From positions 310,001 to 374,000 of the forward strand of contig BORH01000004.1 of NCBI GenBank assembly GCA_018333075.1: DNA of 64,000 nt, in the 5' to 3' direction. Under the pieces are notes generated by a model that was not told the DNA's origin, did no database searches, and saw nothing but the letters and a program-made list of their open reading frames with translations. Position 1 is the stretch's first letter. Each line of letters opens with the position of its first letter. Below, piece by piece: positions 34,451-44,196 of this stretch. The position numbers were made by a program, and so were the translations under genes. This DNA comes from Heyndrickxia sporothermodurans. Its GTDB lineage: Bacteria > Bacillota > Bacilli > Bacillales > Bacillaceae_C.

Positions 34451-35632
34451 GTGAAGAAAATGTTCTTAAGTGAAAATTTTCGCTTTAAAAGAAAAACACC
34501 TGAAGAGATTCTTCGCGAAATTGAGCAATTAAAAAAAGGTAAATTGAAACTATATATAGGATCAGCACCTGGTGTTGGGAAAACGTATCGAATGCTAGTA
34601 GAAGCTCATGAATTAAAGAAAGAAGGAATTGATGTTGTTATTGGGCTCATTGAGACACATAGTCGGAGACAAACTGCTGAACTTATACAAGATTTGGAGA
34701 TCATCCCCCTAAAAGATATTTGTTATAAAGGAAGGGAATTTAAGGAATTGAACGTGGAGAAGATTTATGAAAGAAATCCTGATGTCGTTATTATTGATGA
34801 ACTTGCCCATACAAATGTCCCTGGATCGGTCAATGAGAAACGATATAAAGATGTTCAGGACATTTTGGAGCGTGGTATCCATGTTATTTCTGCCGTAAAT
34901 ATTCAGCATTTGGAAAGCTTGCATGATATTGTCCAGCAGATGACAGGAGTTCAAGTGAGAGAGCGAATTCCAGATCATATCCTGAATATGGCATATGAAG
35001 TAATCTTAGTAGACGTAACTCCAGAAACCTTACAAAAGCGTTTAAAGGAAGGGAAAATTTACTCATCACATAAAATTGAGCAGGCGCTACAAAATTTTTT
35101 TACGAAAAGTAATTTATCTGCACTTAGGGAATTATCTTTACGAGAGGTAGCAGATGATATAGATGAGAAAGCGGAAAAAGAATATGGAGTTAAACCAGTT
35201 CCAAATGGTGCCACAGAAAGAATTTTAGTATGTATTCAAAATGATAAAAATGCTGAAAAGCTGATAAGAAGAGGATGGAGAATTGCCAGTCGACTGAAGG
35301 CTGACTTATTCATTTTACATGGATCTAATATAAAGGTTGAGGAGATGAATGAAGAGAAGCAGAAGAAAGTAAATGAATGGGTGAAGCTAGCAGGTCAATT
35401 TCATGCCCATTTTATACTAGAAAGTGTCGATAATAAAAAAATCGCCAAAGTGATTACCAATGTATCCAAAAAGCATCATATTACACAAATTGTTTTAGGG
35501 CAATCAGCTAAATCGCGTTTTGAAGAGCTAAGAAAGGGTTCAATTGTCAATGAAATCATGCGTCTAACAACAGGAATAGATATCCATATTGTTTCAGAAT
35601 CCCAAGTTAATGAAGAGAAGAGGAGAACTTAA
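34451..35632 (+). CDS. kdpD: Truncated KdpD: N-terminal sensor and USP domains only
   Basis: 393 aa versus roughly 900 for full KdpD, ATG behind GAGGTGAAG. Residues about 15-230 are the KdpD domain, with Walker A GSAPGVGKT and Walker B VVIIDELAHTNVPGS. A universal-stress-protein domain follows (about 250-375, starting ERILVCIQNDKNAEK). The four membrane helices, GAF and histidine kinase domains are missing and no kdpE is adjacent. The gene is not freshly broken: it ends at a stop directly followed by a coupled TTG start. It presumably binds a small ligand or protein partner rather than signalling by phosphotransfer. Confidence 0.93.
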   Translation: MKKMFLSENFRFKRKTPEEILREIEQLKKGKLKLYIGSAPGVGKTYRMLVEAHELKKEGIDVVIGLIETHSRRQTAELIQDLEIIPLKDICYKGREFKELNVEKIYERNPDVVIIDELAHTNVPGSVNEKRYKDVQDILERGIHVISAVNIQHLESLHDIVQQMTGVQVRERIPDHILNMAYEVILVDVTPETLQKRLKEGKIYSSHKIEQALQNFFTKSNLSALRELSLREVADDIDEKAEKEYGVKPVPNGATERILVCIQNDKNAEKLIRRGWRIASRLKADLFILHGSNIKVEEMNEEKQKKVNEWVKLAGQFHAHFILESVDNKKIAKVITNVSKKHHITQIVLGQSAKSRFEELRKGSIVNEIMRLTTGIDIHIVSESQVNEEKRRT

Positions 35633-36043
35633 TTGAATATCGCATTTTTTTTAATTCCCAAAAACGAGGTTGTCTCTATTAATGAAGAATCAACCATGCG
35701 ACAAGCTTTAGAGAAAATGGAGTACCATCGTTTTACAGCAGTGCCCATTTTAAATCATGAAGGAAAGTATGTAGGAACATTAACAGAGGGGGACCTGCTA
35801 TGGAAAATTAAGAATACTCCTCAGCTTAATTTTAAATCGACCAATAAGGTAGGGCTAAAAGAGATCCCCTTACATCGGAACAATGAATCTATTTCTATCA
35901 ATGCAGAAATGGAAGATATTATTTCAAAGGCGATGGAACAAAACTTTGTACCTGTTATAGATGATCAGGAAATTTTTATTGGAATTATTAGGAGGAGAGA
36001 AATTATAGAGTATTGCGCTCAAACATTACTTAGCAAAAATTAA
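35633..36043 (+). CDS. Two-CBS-domain regulatory protein, coupled to truncated kdpD
   Basis: 136 aa. The TTG start immediately follows the kdpD stop codon, with AGGAGA inside the kdpD end. Two CBS modules (about 1-62 and 75-132) form a Bateman unit: STMRQALEKMEYHRFTAVPIL then EDIISKAMEQNFVPVID. It is similar in size and layout to small CBS proteins such as DarB/CbpB that bind c-di-AMP in Firmicutes. Given the c-di-AMP riboswitch at the other end of this operon, an adenine-nucleotide sensor for Kdp activity is likely but unproven. Confidence 0.8.
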   Translation: MNIAFFLIPKNEVVSINEESTMRQALEKMEYHRFTAVPILNHEGKYVGTLTEGDLLWKIKNTPQLNFKSTNKVGLKEIPLHRNNESISINAEMEDIISKAMEQNFVPVIDDQEIFIGIIRRREIIEYCAQTLLSKN

Positions 36044-36049
36044 ACAAGA

Positions 36050-36082
36050 AATCCCTTTCGAACTTCAGGAAAGGGATTCTAT
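36050..36082 (+). terminator. Terminator of the kdp operon
   Basis: A 10-bp perfect stem AATCCCTTTC/GAAAGGGATT with a 9-nt loop, followed by CTATTT. Confidence 0.78.
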
Positions 36083-36182
36083 TTAGGATTACTTTTCTAT
36101 TTATCTGAGTTAAAGTACCACCGAGGAAATTTGAATCCAAATTTATTGATGACTAAAGTGCTTGTCCATTTTTTAAATTCTT

Positions 36183-36854
36183 CTATTCATTAATAAATTC
36201 TTTAAAATTCGCAAGTCCTTTAATTTCTTTATTTTTTCCGATCACTATCATAATATCATGATCTTTAAAGATGTAATGCGGATCAGGTGCAATTTCCATT
36301 TCTTCGTTTTTATGTCGAATAGCAATAACATTTACATTATATCTCGCTCGAATATTTAAGTTGATTAAAGATTTTCCTACTATTTTAGAAGGGATGAGAA
36401 TTTCCTCTATACTATATTCCTTTGATAGTTCAATGTAATCAATAATATTTGGTGACATTAATTTATGGGCAATTCGTAAAGCCATATCTCGTTCAGGATA
36501 AACCACTTCACTTGCTCCGACCTTTGATAATACAAGACCATGATGTTTGTTTAATGCTTTAGCAACAATATGTTTTACACCTAACTCGTGTAAGATCACG
36601 ACAGTTAAAATACTTGCCTGCATATTATCTCCAATTGAAACAATTACCGTATCAAAGTTTCGAATTCCAACATTTTTTAAACTCGTTTCATCTGTCGAAT
36701 CAGCTATAATCGCATGGCTGACAATATCCTGATGCTCGTCAATAATTTCCTCATTAATGTCAATACCAAGAACTTCATTATTTGCTTCATAGAGAGCACG
36801 AGCAATGGCAGAACCGAATCTTCCTAAACCAATGACTGCATATTGTTTTAACAT
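36183..36854 (-). CDS. TrkA/KtrA-family potassium channel gating subunit (RCK)
   Basis: 223 aa. The RCK_N Rossmann domain begins VIGLGRFGSAIARAL and has the acidic VLGIDINEE end of beta 2; an RCK_C domain (about 140-220) includes KIVGKSLINLNIRARYNVNVIAI. The family forms an octameric ring under KtrB-type channels, gated by ATP/ADP; RCK_C domains of KtrA/KtrC bind c-di-AMP in Firmicutes. It is downstream of the TrkH-type gene, separated by 72 nt. Whether it is KtrA or KtrC is not decided here. Confidence 0.9.
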   Translation of the reverse strand: MLKQYAVIGLGRFGSAIARALYEANNEVLGIDINEEIIDEHQDIVSHAIIADSTDETSLKNVGIRNFDTVIVSIGDNMQASILTVVILHELGVKHIVAKALNKHHGLVLSKVGASEVVYPERDMALRIAHKLMSPNIIDYIELSKEYSIEEILIPSKIVGKSLINLNIRARYNVNVIAIRHKNEEMEIAPDPHYIFKDHDIMIVIGKNKEIKGLANFKEFINE

Positions 36855-36926
36855 AGATGAACTCTCTCACTTTCTAGTTGATAATTATTGAAGGCTCTTT
36901 TATTGATTCGAAAAACAACAGGGATT

Positions 36927-38273
36927 TTAGCCAATCATAATTCTACCTTTTGAATAACGATAAGGCTCCTTTGTTTGTCTATGTGCTAATGCAATAGCTA
37001 TCGTTAAAGGACCTAGCCTTCCGATGAACATCGTTAAAGAAATGATCATTTTTCCAACTATGGTGAGCTTTGAGGTAAGTCCCATTGATAACCCTACTGT
37101 TCCAAAGGCAGATGTTGCTTCAAAAAGAATGGCTTGAAAATTGTTTTCCCGTTCCGTGATCGAAAGAATCATCGTGACAAGGATAACTACAAAAAAGCCA
37201 GTTAATGCAACGGTCAATGCCTTATAAATCACTGTAGGAACTAAACGCTGACGGAAGAATACAACATCTTCTCTTCCTTTTATTTGTGACCAGACAGCTC
37301 CTAGTAAGGTCACAAAAGTAGTCGTTTTAATCCCTCCACCTGTGGATCCTGGGGATGCTCCAATAAACATTAAAATAATGATTAAGAAAATGGTTGAGTC
37401 TGTCAGATCAGCAATGTTTATTGTATTTGCTCCATCAGTACGTGCTGCTACCGATTGAAAAAGGGAAGCGAGTATTTTTCCAGAACCTGATAAAGGCTGA
37501 AGTGTTTTTGGATTATGATATTCCAATAAGAAAATAAACAAGGTGCCAAAGAAAACTAGTGCGCCAGTTGTGCATAAAACGACTTTGCTATGTAATGAAA
37601 ATTTACGCACAGATTTGTATTCAAGAAAATCATTGACAACAAAGAAGCCTATTCCTCCTAAAATAATTAATGAACAAATAACTAGTACGATAACAGGGTC
37701 ATCAACGTATTTCGTTAAGCTCGTAAATCCACCCATTAAATCGAAGCCAGCATTATTAAAGTTCGATATTGAATGGAATATACCGAAATAGATCGCTTTT
37801 GAAATGGGCATATCAAATGCAAAGCGAAGGCTTAATAAAATTGCCCCTATTCCTTCCGTTATAAATGTGAAAGCGAGGACTGTTTTGACAAGCCTAACAA
37901 CTCCTTGTGGCGAAACGACGTTAAATGCTTCTTGTAAAACTAGTCTTTCCTTAAAAGAGATCTTTCTACCCATTAAAAGCGCAAATAATGTGGCAAAGGT
38001 CATAAAACCAAGTCCACCAATTTGAATAAGTGAAAGAATGACGAATTGCCCAAATAATGAAAAGGTAGTTCCTGTATCAACAACGACAAGTCCAGTTACA
38101 CATGTAGCCGATGTAGCAGTAAATAATGCATCAATCCAGTCAAGACCTTCACCGTTAGCGGTAGCTACAGGTAAATGAAGGAGTATGCACCCTAACAAGA
38201 TAATAGCAGCAAATCCGAGAATTAGTATTTTCGGTGGTGTTAGCTTTAAAAGTTTATATAATTTATTAAACAT
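36927..38273 (-). CDS. TrkH/KtrB-family potassium uptake channel subunit
   Basis: 448 aa from the ATG at 38273, eight bases after GGAAGGA on the minus strand; an upstream in-frame start at 38291 lies before that ribosome binding site. Four pore-loop repeats are visible: SATCVTGLVVVD, NNAGFDLMG, GASPGSTGGGIKTTTF and TSAFGTVGLSMG. It imports K+ with the neighbouring RCK protein. Order is channel then RCK, the reverse of B. subtilis ktrAB, and no riboswitch is visible upstream. Confidence 0.92.
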   Translation of the reverse strand: MFNKLYKLLKLTPPKILILGFAAIILLGCILLHLPVATANGEGLDWIDALFTATSATCVTGLVVVDTGTTFSLFGQFVILSLIQIGGLGFMTFATLFALLMGRKISFKERLVLQEAFNVVSPQGVVRLVKTVLAFTFITEGIGAILLSLRFAFDMPISKAIYFGIFHSISNFNNAGFDLMGGFTSLTKYVDDPVIVLVICSLIILGGIGFFVVNDFLEYKSVRKFSLHSKVVLCTTGALVFFGTLFIFLLEYHNPKTLQPLSGSGKILASLFQSVAARTDGANTINIADLTDSTIFLIIILMFIGASPGSTGGGIKTTTFVTLLGAVWSQIKGREDVVFFRQRLVPTVIYKALTVALTGFFVVILVTMILSITERENNFQAILFEATSAFGTVGLSMGLTSKLTIVGKMIISLTMFIGRLGPLTIAIALAHRQTKEPYRYSKGRIMIG

Positions 38274-38504
38274 ATGAACGTTCCTTCCCAAAACTATCTA
38301 TTTTTTAGTATGCAGATTAAAGCTAAGCAATTATTCAAATTCCTTATGTTTCTAATTTCCTTTTTTTACATTGTATTTTCACTTTTTCATAAAGTAAATA
38401 TAAATTTATATATTTCAAACGAACCCTTTACAAAAGATTAACACTCATTCGTTATGATTTGATAATAGCGTATTTATTTCTTTTGTAAGGAGGAAGTTCA
38501 CCTG

Positions 38505-39746
38505 ATGACAAATAAACGAATCCTTCTCATCACTCAAAATTTTTATCCTGAAATCGGAAGTGCTGCCAACAGGATGAAAAATCTATATCAGCTTTTAAAA
38601 TTGCAAGATTATGATGTAACTGTGTTAACGACAGAACCATCTTATCCATATAAGAATATGTATCAAAATAAAAACTTTTGGAATGATCAAGCGTTAAATA
38701 TGGATAAAGATATTCATCGGATTCAAATAAAAAACAGAAAATATTCGATTAGTATGATCAATCGGCTTTTCTACTATTTAGAAATGTTTTTTAAGATGGT
38801 TTTTTATATTTTAAAGGATAAGAACTCATATGATTTTGTCCTCGTTACCTCTCCACCAATCTTTGTTGGAATGACTGGTTTGCTAGCCAAACTGAGATAT
38901 AAAACTTATCTTTTTTTAGATATTCGGGATTTATGGCCGGAATCGTTAAAAGGAGTAGGGGTCTTTAATTATTCATTTATTATTTTTATTTTTAATAAAA
39001 TTGAAAAGCACCTTTACAAAAAAGCAGACCATATCATTGTTAATAGCAAGGGCTTCAAAAAACATATTCTCCAAAGAACAAAAATTTCTGAATCTAATAT
39101 TACCTTCCTTCCCAATGGAGCAAGGAATTTTGAATTGCTTTCATTAAAAGAGAAAAAAGAATTTAAAGTGATATATGCAGGCAATTTAGGGCTAGCCCAA
39201 GATGTTGAAATGATTAAACAGCTAGCAAAGCAATTAAATCAATATCAAATTCCGTTAACGGTTATCGGTTATGGAATGGAAAAAAACAGTTTAATAGATT
39301 TCGTAAAAGCTAATAACCTAAATAATGTGAAATTCAAAAAGCCATTAACCCGAGAGAAATGTTTAAAAATAATAGCTGAGCATAGTATTGGAGTAGTGAC
39401 TTTAAAGGATAGAGAAGTGTTCGAAACAGTTCTTCCTGGAAAAATCATTGATTATTTAACATGTATGGTACCAGTAGTTGCTTCTGTATCTGGTTATTCT
39501 GAGCAGATCATTAAAAAGGAAAAAGTAGGGCTAGTCGTTTCATCTAAGAGCGTAGAGGAGATGCTCCAAAAGATATTATATTTAAAAGAAAGTCAAATAA
39601 TAAGAAATGAAATGGAACTGAATTGTAGGGAGTATACCCAATCGAAGTTTCTATGGGAAAAAAATATCCCATTATTAATGGAAGTAATCGAAAGTCAAAA
39701 TGTAAAGACTCTCTCGCATTTTTATAAGGAGGAACAAATTAAATAG
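38505..39746 (+). CDS. Glycosyltransferase family 4 (WbuB-like)
   Basis: 413 aa, ATG behind AAGGAGGAAG. GT-B fold: N-terminal acceptor domain with FYPEIGSAANRM and LDIRDLWPESLKG, then the donor-binding domain (VIYAGNLG..., VLPGKIIDYL). DIRDLWPES is typical of WbuB-type transferases that act on amino-sugar repeat units. It is first of four genes with overlapping or very close spacing, so a polysaccharide operon is likely. Confidence 0.85.
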   Translation: MTNKRILLITQNFYPEIGSAANRMKNLYQLLKLQDYDVTVLTTEPSYPYKNMYQNKNFWNDQALNMDKDIHRIQIKNRKYSISMINRLFYYLEMFFKMVFYILKDKNSYDFVLVTSPPIFVGMTGLLAKLRYKTYLFLDIRDLWPESLKGVGVFNYSFIIFIFNKIEKHLYKKADHIIVNSKGFKKHILQRTKISESNITFLPNGARNFELLSLKEKKEFKVIYAGNLGLAQDVEMIKQLAKQLNQYQIPLTVIGYGMEKNSLIDFVKANNLNNVKFKKPLTREKCLKIIAEHSIGVVTLKDREVFETVLPGKIIDYLTCMVPVVASVSGYSEQIIKKEKVGLVVSSKSVEEMLQKILYLKESQIIRNEMELNCREYTQSKFLWEKNIPLLMEVIESQNVKTLSHFYKEEQIK

Positions 39747-39748
39747 CT

Positions 39749-41065
39749 ATGAAAAAAACAGTTGGAATGTTCGTATGGAATCATTTTACAAATGATGCAA
39801 GAGTGTTAAGGGAGTGTACCGCCTTAGTCGAAGATAACTATGAAGTAGATTTATTTTCTATAGAGGACCCATTGGATAAATTATTGCCTCGTTTTGAACA
39901 AAGGGATACGCAGTTTCGTATATACCGTGTAAGAAGATATCCGCTCCTTTGGAGATGGCTGCAATATGTGAGGAAACATGTACTTTTGCAGATTCTTCTT
40001 AGTATCCTTTATCTTATCTTTCTTGTTTATTTTCCTTTCATTACAATCATAATTTCAGTCATTATGCTGGGCCTAATAAAAACGAAGCTTCGTGTCATTT
40101 GGATTAGAGGGGGTATCTTCATGCGAATGATTATTCGCGGTTGGAGTGGCCATTATGATATTTACCATTCAAATGATTTAAATACACTGCTTCAAGGGTA
40201 TATTTGTGCAAAGTGGAGATGGCGTAAAAGAGTATTAATTTATGATTCACATGAGGTCCAAACAAGTAGAACTGGCTACAACAGCAGAATGTATGGAGTT
40301 CTTGAACGATTTCTTATCAAAAAAATTGATCGAATGATTGTTGAAAATCATACCCGAGCGAATTATAATGATCAGCTTTATGGTTTTTATCCTGAAGTGG
40401 TACATAATTATCCTTTTAGTCAGGATAGAATGGATCAATCAAAGATTTCTCTTCATCAAATGCTAGGTCTATCACCATCTGAAAAAATTCTTCTCTATCA
40501 AGGAGGAATTCAAATGGGAAGAGGCTTAGAAAATTTAATTAAAGCTGTTCCATACTTTAAAGAAGGAATATTGGTGCTAATTGGTGATGGACGGTTGAAG
40601 CCCTCATTAATAAAAATGGTGGACGAGATGGAATTAACCGGAAAAGTAAAATTCTTGCCCAAGGTGCCGTTGAAAGAGCTTCCACAATATACGCGAAATG
40701 CATTTATAGGCTTTCAAGTATTAAATAATGTTTGTTTTAACCATTATTCTGCCTCTTCCAATAAATTATTTGAATATTTAATGGCGGGAGTACCAGTTGT
40801 TTCCTGTGAGTTTCCAGAAATAAAAAGGGTGGTTGAGGGTGAGAAGGTAGGAATTTGTGTTAATTCCCATGATTTTCTGGAAATTGCGAATGGGGTTAAT
40901 ACGATATTAAGTGAGCCAGATAGGTATCAAGAAATGCAAAAAAATTGCAGGATGGCAAGTAAGAAATACAATTGGGAACGAGAAAAGCATCATTTTACTA
41001 GAATTTATTATGAGCTAGTAAGGAAGGACGAAACAATAGATTATTCGGTTTTAGGAAGATTTTGA
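39749..41065 (+). CDS. Glycosyltransferase (GT-B fold, family 4-like)
   Basis: 438 aa. The ATG lies two bases after the preceding stop, with AAGGAGG inside that gene. The N-terminal domain carries a hydrophobic hairpin at about 78-112 (membrane association), then DIYHSNDLNTLLQGY and LIYDSHEVQTSR. The C-terminal domain has the donor-site segments ILLYQGGIQMGRG and SSNKLFEYLMAGVPVVSCEFPE. Donor and acceptor are unknown. Confidence 0.82.
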   Translation: MKKTVGMFVWNHFTNDARVLRECTALVEDNYEVDLFSIEDPLDKLLPRFEQRDTQFRIYRVRRYPLLWRWLQYVRKHVLLQILLSILYLIFLVYFPFITIIISVIMLGLIKTKLRVIWIRGGIFMRMIIRGWSGHYDIYHSNDLNTLLQGYICAKWRWRKRVLIYDSHEVQTSRTGYNSRMYGVLERFLIKKIDRMIVENHTRANYNDQLYGFYPEVVHNYPFSQDRMDQSKISLHQMLGLSPSEKILLYQGGIQMGRGLENLIKAVPYFKEGILVLIGDGRLKPSLIKMVDEMELTGKVKFLPKVPLKELPQYTRNAFIGFQVLNNVCFNHYSASSNKLFEYLMAGVPVVSCEFPEIKRVVEGEKVGICVNSHDFLEIANGVNTILSEPDRYQEMQKNCRMASKKYNWEREKHHFTRIYYELVRKDETIDYSVLGRF

Positions 41066-41085
41066 CGGTTATCGGAGGTTTGGTT

Positions 41086-41328
41086 ATGACTGATTTGGAA
41101 ACGCAAGTAAATAGTGAAAATGTAAATTTAAGCTTGGAAATAGATAAACTACGTGTAGAAAAATTGCAGCTACAGGAACAATTATTGCACTCTTATAAAA
41201 ATGAACTTCGACTATTACATCAATATAAAAGTATTCTTCGGAAATATGAAGCATTGCGACAGTCCAAGTTAGGAAAGCTCACATTATTCTATTGGAAAAA
41301 TAAGCGGAAAATTTTTGGAGGAAATTAA
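41086..41328 (+). CDS. Small coiled-coil protein in the glycosyltransferase operon
   Basis: 80 aa from the ATG at 41086, behind GGAGG; an upstream TTG at 41062 overlaps the previous gene and is less likely. Residues about 10-60 form a strongly heptad-like coiled coil (LSLEIDKLRVEKLQLQEQ...), ending in a basic SKLGKLTLFYWKNKRKIF tail. No enzyme domain. The next protein also begins with a coiled coil, so this may dock that transferase or membrane-bound partners. Function not known. Confidence 0.65.
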   Translation: MTDLETQVNSENVNLSLEIDKLRVEKLQLQEQLLHSYKNELRLLHQYKSILRKYEALRQSKLGKLTLFYWKNKRKIFGGN

Positions 41329-41329
41329 G

Positions 41330-44032
41330 ATGAAAATCGACTCTGTCCAACGACGAATTCATACGCTAGAACAATTAATTTTAGAGCTTACGGAACAAAT
41401 AGATGAGACGAGAAGTACTCTAGGAGATTTACATATTGAAACCATTGAAGAAAAGGATAAGGGCTATATTGATAGGTTTATTAAGCCAAGAGAAATGGAT
41501 CCTAAAGAAAGAAGACGCTATATTAAATTCTTACTAAAACATTATGATAAAAAATATTTAAAGAGTGTGTATCCATTGATAAAGCAATTGCCTGAAAGCA
41601 ATGGAAGTCGTTTTTATAAGAAAATGAATGTAAATATTGGAATTATTGCAGACGAATTTCTATTTAACTCCTACAAAGGGGTTGCAAACTTTTACTATAT
41701 AACTGGAAGTAATTATGAGGAATTAGTAGAAGAGCTTGATGTGTTTCTTGTTTCAACAACATGGAAAGGACTAAATCGTGAATGGAAGGGGCTTGGGAAT
41801 CCTAATATAAGAAAGCCTCGGAATGAGCTCTTTGAAATCATTGATTTCTATCAATTAAAGGGGATAAAAACAGTTTTTTATTCAAAGGAGGATCCGGTAA
41901 ATTATGAAATTTTTATTGAAATAGCAAAAAAGTGTGAGTATATATTTACAACGGCAGCAGAAAAAATAGATTCTTATAAAAAAGAGTGCCAGCATGCAAA
42001 TGTATTTCTTTTACCCTTTGGTGTTAATCCACTCTTGCACAATCCAATTGGCTTTCGAAAGTTTCCGAAAGAAAAGGAGGTTGTATTTGCAGGATCATGG
42101 TACAACAAGTATTTCGAGAGACAAAAGGATACAAGAATGGTGTTCGATGGTGTAGTAGATTCCGGCTATAAATTAAGAATCATTGATCGGAACTTTCATT
42201 TAAAGCTCGAGCAGTATTTCTTCCCAAAAGAATATGTGAAATTTCTTTCTCCTTCCCTACAGCATGAGGACTTACAAAAATTTCATAAGCTACAAAATTG
42301 GTCAATGAATTTAAATTCAGTTAAATATAGTCCAACAATGTTTGCGAATCGAGTATATGAATTGCAAGCATTAGGGAATATTATTTTATCGAATTATAAT
42401 GCGGGAATTAACAATCAGTTTCCGAATATCAGCATTGTCCACGATTCAGCTGAAGTAAAGGATATTTTAAATTCCTTCAACAATCAGGAAATATATCAAC
42501 AGCAAGTTTATGGGATCCGTAAAGTGATGAGCAAGCATACTACTTTTCAGCGTTTACAGCATTTATTAGCGATGATTGGCCATTCTTTTGAAAAAAAAGA
42601 TAGGTGGGTAGCGATTGTTGTCAATGAAATGAACGAGAATATCATGGATAGCTTTAACAAACAAACATATCCATATAAACAGCTTGTATTGAAAGAGTCA
42701 TTGAATGAACAGATTAAAAGTTCATTTGATATGATTACATTTTTTAACGACCAAACAGATTATGGGGAATTTTATTTAGAAGACATGGTAAATGCGTTTA
42801 AATACACCGATTCAGATTATATAACAAAGGATTCTTTTTATGACGGAGATAAGTTCATAAAGGGAATTGAATTTGATTACGTTGACAAGGTAAAAGATAA
42901 AGAGAGAACGGTATTTTGGAGTTCCTCGTTTTCTTGTAATCAATTACTCTCTTTAGAAAAGAATCTTAGTATCCCAAATGGCTTTAGTATTGATCCATTT
43001 GAATATAATCAGAAAAAAATGATACGAGAAGAGAAGGCTGTAAAAAAGTATAAAGTATCTATTATTGTCCCAGTCTTTAACAATGGTGATCATTTATTAA
43101 ATAAATGCTTTAACAGTTTAAAACGAAGTCGAATGTTTCAAGACATGGAAATAATCATAGTCGATGATGGATCGACCGATCAATACACACCAATTATTAT
43201 TCGACGTCTAGCTTCCCAGTATTCGAATGTGAGAGTATATTTTTTTCCCACTGGTGGAAGTGGTAGTGCATCGAGACCTCGAAATAAAGGGGTTGAACTT
43301 GCTACTGCACCATATGTCACTTACTTGGATCCGGATAATGAGGCAATCAATGATGGCTATTATTATCTATATAAGGAAATGAAGTCGAAAAAATACGATT
43401 TTGTTGTAGGAAATATGATCAAAGTGGCGGAAGATACTTCCCATTTTGATTACTATAAAACCGTTATAAATTATAATCAAAAGGATGTTATTCATGATCA
43501 GATGTCCCAGTATTTAATTAAGAGCCAATTTAAAGCAATGAGTATACAAGCTTTAATGGTAAAGAGACAATTAATCTTAGATCACTCCTTACAAATGGTG
43601 AATGGGGCAACTGGCCAGGATACCCTTTTCTTTCAAGAGCTGCTGTTGCATGCGAAAACGGTCAAAGCAATTAATCGTGATATTCATGTTTACTATGGTG
43701 CAGTGGAAGGATCAATTGTTAATAGTATTTCTAAAAAATTTCTTGAAAAGCATTTTTTATTAGAAAAACAGAGAATCTCTGTTTACAAAAAATACAACAT
43801 TTTAGAAGAGTATAAAGAAAGGCGATTTGAGTACTATTTTAAAAATTGGTATTTGAAAAAGCTGAAAAAAATAAAGAAATCAGAATTAAAGGATGCCATT
43901 TATATATTAAGAGACATCTATGCGCTTTATGAAGACAAATTTGAACCGAAAGATATAGATGTTATTCGCTTTTTGTCGCTTTCTAAGCAAGAAAGATATG
44001 AAGACATATGGAAAGAAATGATTGTTAATTGA
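41330..44032 (+). CDS. Large two-domain glycosyltransferase: CgeB/DUF3880-like plus GT2
   Basis: 900 aa, ATG at 41330 one base after the small coiled-coil stop, behind GGAGG. Residues 1-40 are coiled coil; about 100-420 resemble CgeB/DUF3880-type GT-B transferases (IGIIADEFLFNSYKG, VFAGSWYNKYFERQ, NRVYELQALGNIILSNYNAG). About 570-780 are a GT-A family 2 domain (VSIIVPVFNNGDHLLNKCF, IIIVDDGSTD, YLDPDNE as the DxD-like metal site). Two active sites suggest addition of two sugars, or a primer and elongation step. Spore-surface or wall glycans are plausible in this genus. Confidence 0.8.
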   Translation: MKIDSVQRRIHTLEQLILELTEQIDETRSTLGDLHIETIEEKDKGYIDRFIKPREMDPKERRRYIKFLLKHYDKKYLKSVYPLIKQLPESNGSRFYKKMNVNIGIIADEFLFNSYKGVANFYYITGSNYEELVEELDVFLVSTTWKGLNREWKGLGNPNIRKPRNELFEIIDFYQLKGIKTVFYSKEDPVNYEIFIEIAKKCEYIFTTAAEKIDSYKKECQHANVFLLPFGVNPLLHNPIGFRKFPKEKEVVFAGSWYNKYFERQKDTRMVFDGVVDSGYKLRIIDRNFHLKLEQYFFPKEYVKFLSPSLQHEDLQKFHKLQNWSMNLNSVKYSPTMFANRVYELQALGNIILSNYNAGINNQFPNISIVHDSAEVKDILNSFNNQEIYQQQVYGIRKVMSKHTTFQRLQHLLAMIGHSFEKKDRWVAIVVNEMNENIMDSFNKQTYPYKQLVLKESLNEQIKSSFDMITFFNDQTDYGEFYLEDMVNAFKYTDSDYITKDSFYDGDKFIKGIEFDYVDKVKDKERTVFWSSSFSCNQLLSLEKNLSIPNGFSIDPFEYNQKKMIREEKAVKKYKVSIIVPVFNNGDHLLNKCFNSLKRSRMFQDMEIIIVDDGSTDQYTPIIIRRLASQYSNVRVYFFPTGGSGSASRPRNKGVELATAPYVTYLDPDNEAINDGYYYLYKEMKSKKYDFVVGNMIKVAEDTSHFDYYKTVINYNQKDVIHDQMSQYLIKSQFKAMSIQALMVKRQLILDHSLQMVNGATGQDTLFFQELLLHAKTVKAINRDIHVYYGAVEGSIVNSISKKFLEKHFLLEKQRISVYKKYNILEEYKERRFEYYFKNWYLKKLKKIKKSELKDAIYILRDIYALYEDKFEPKDIDVIRFLSLSKQERYEDIWKEMIVN

Positions 44033-44196
44033 GGAATTCGTCTCATGAGTGTAATGGAAAAATAGTAGTTGAAATCATTTCCTAACACAATCTTTACCAT
44101 CGCTAAACAATCCCTTAATCAGTTATTAAAGAGTGTACTATATTCTTTAATTTATAAGGTTTAATAAAAATAAGCGGGCAAAGGGAGAGATGCGAC

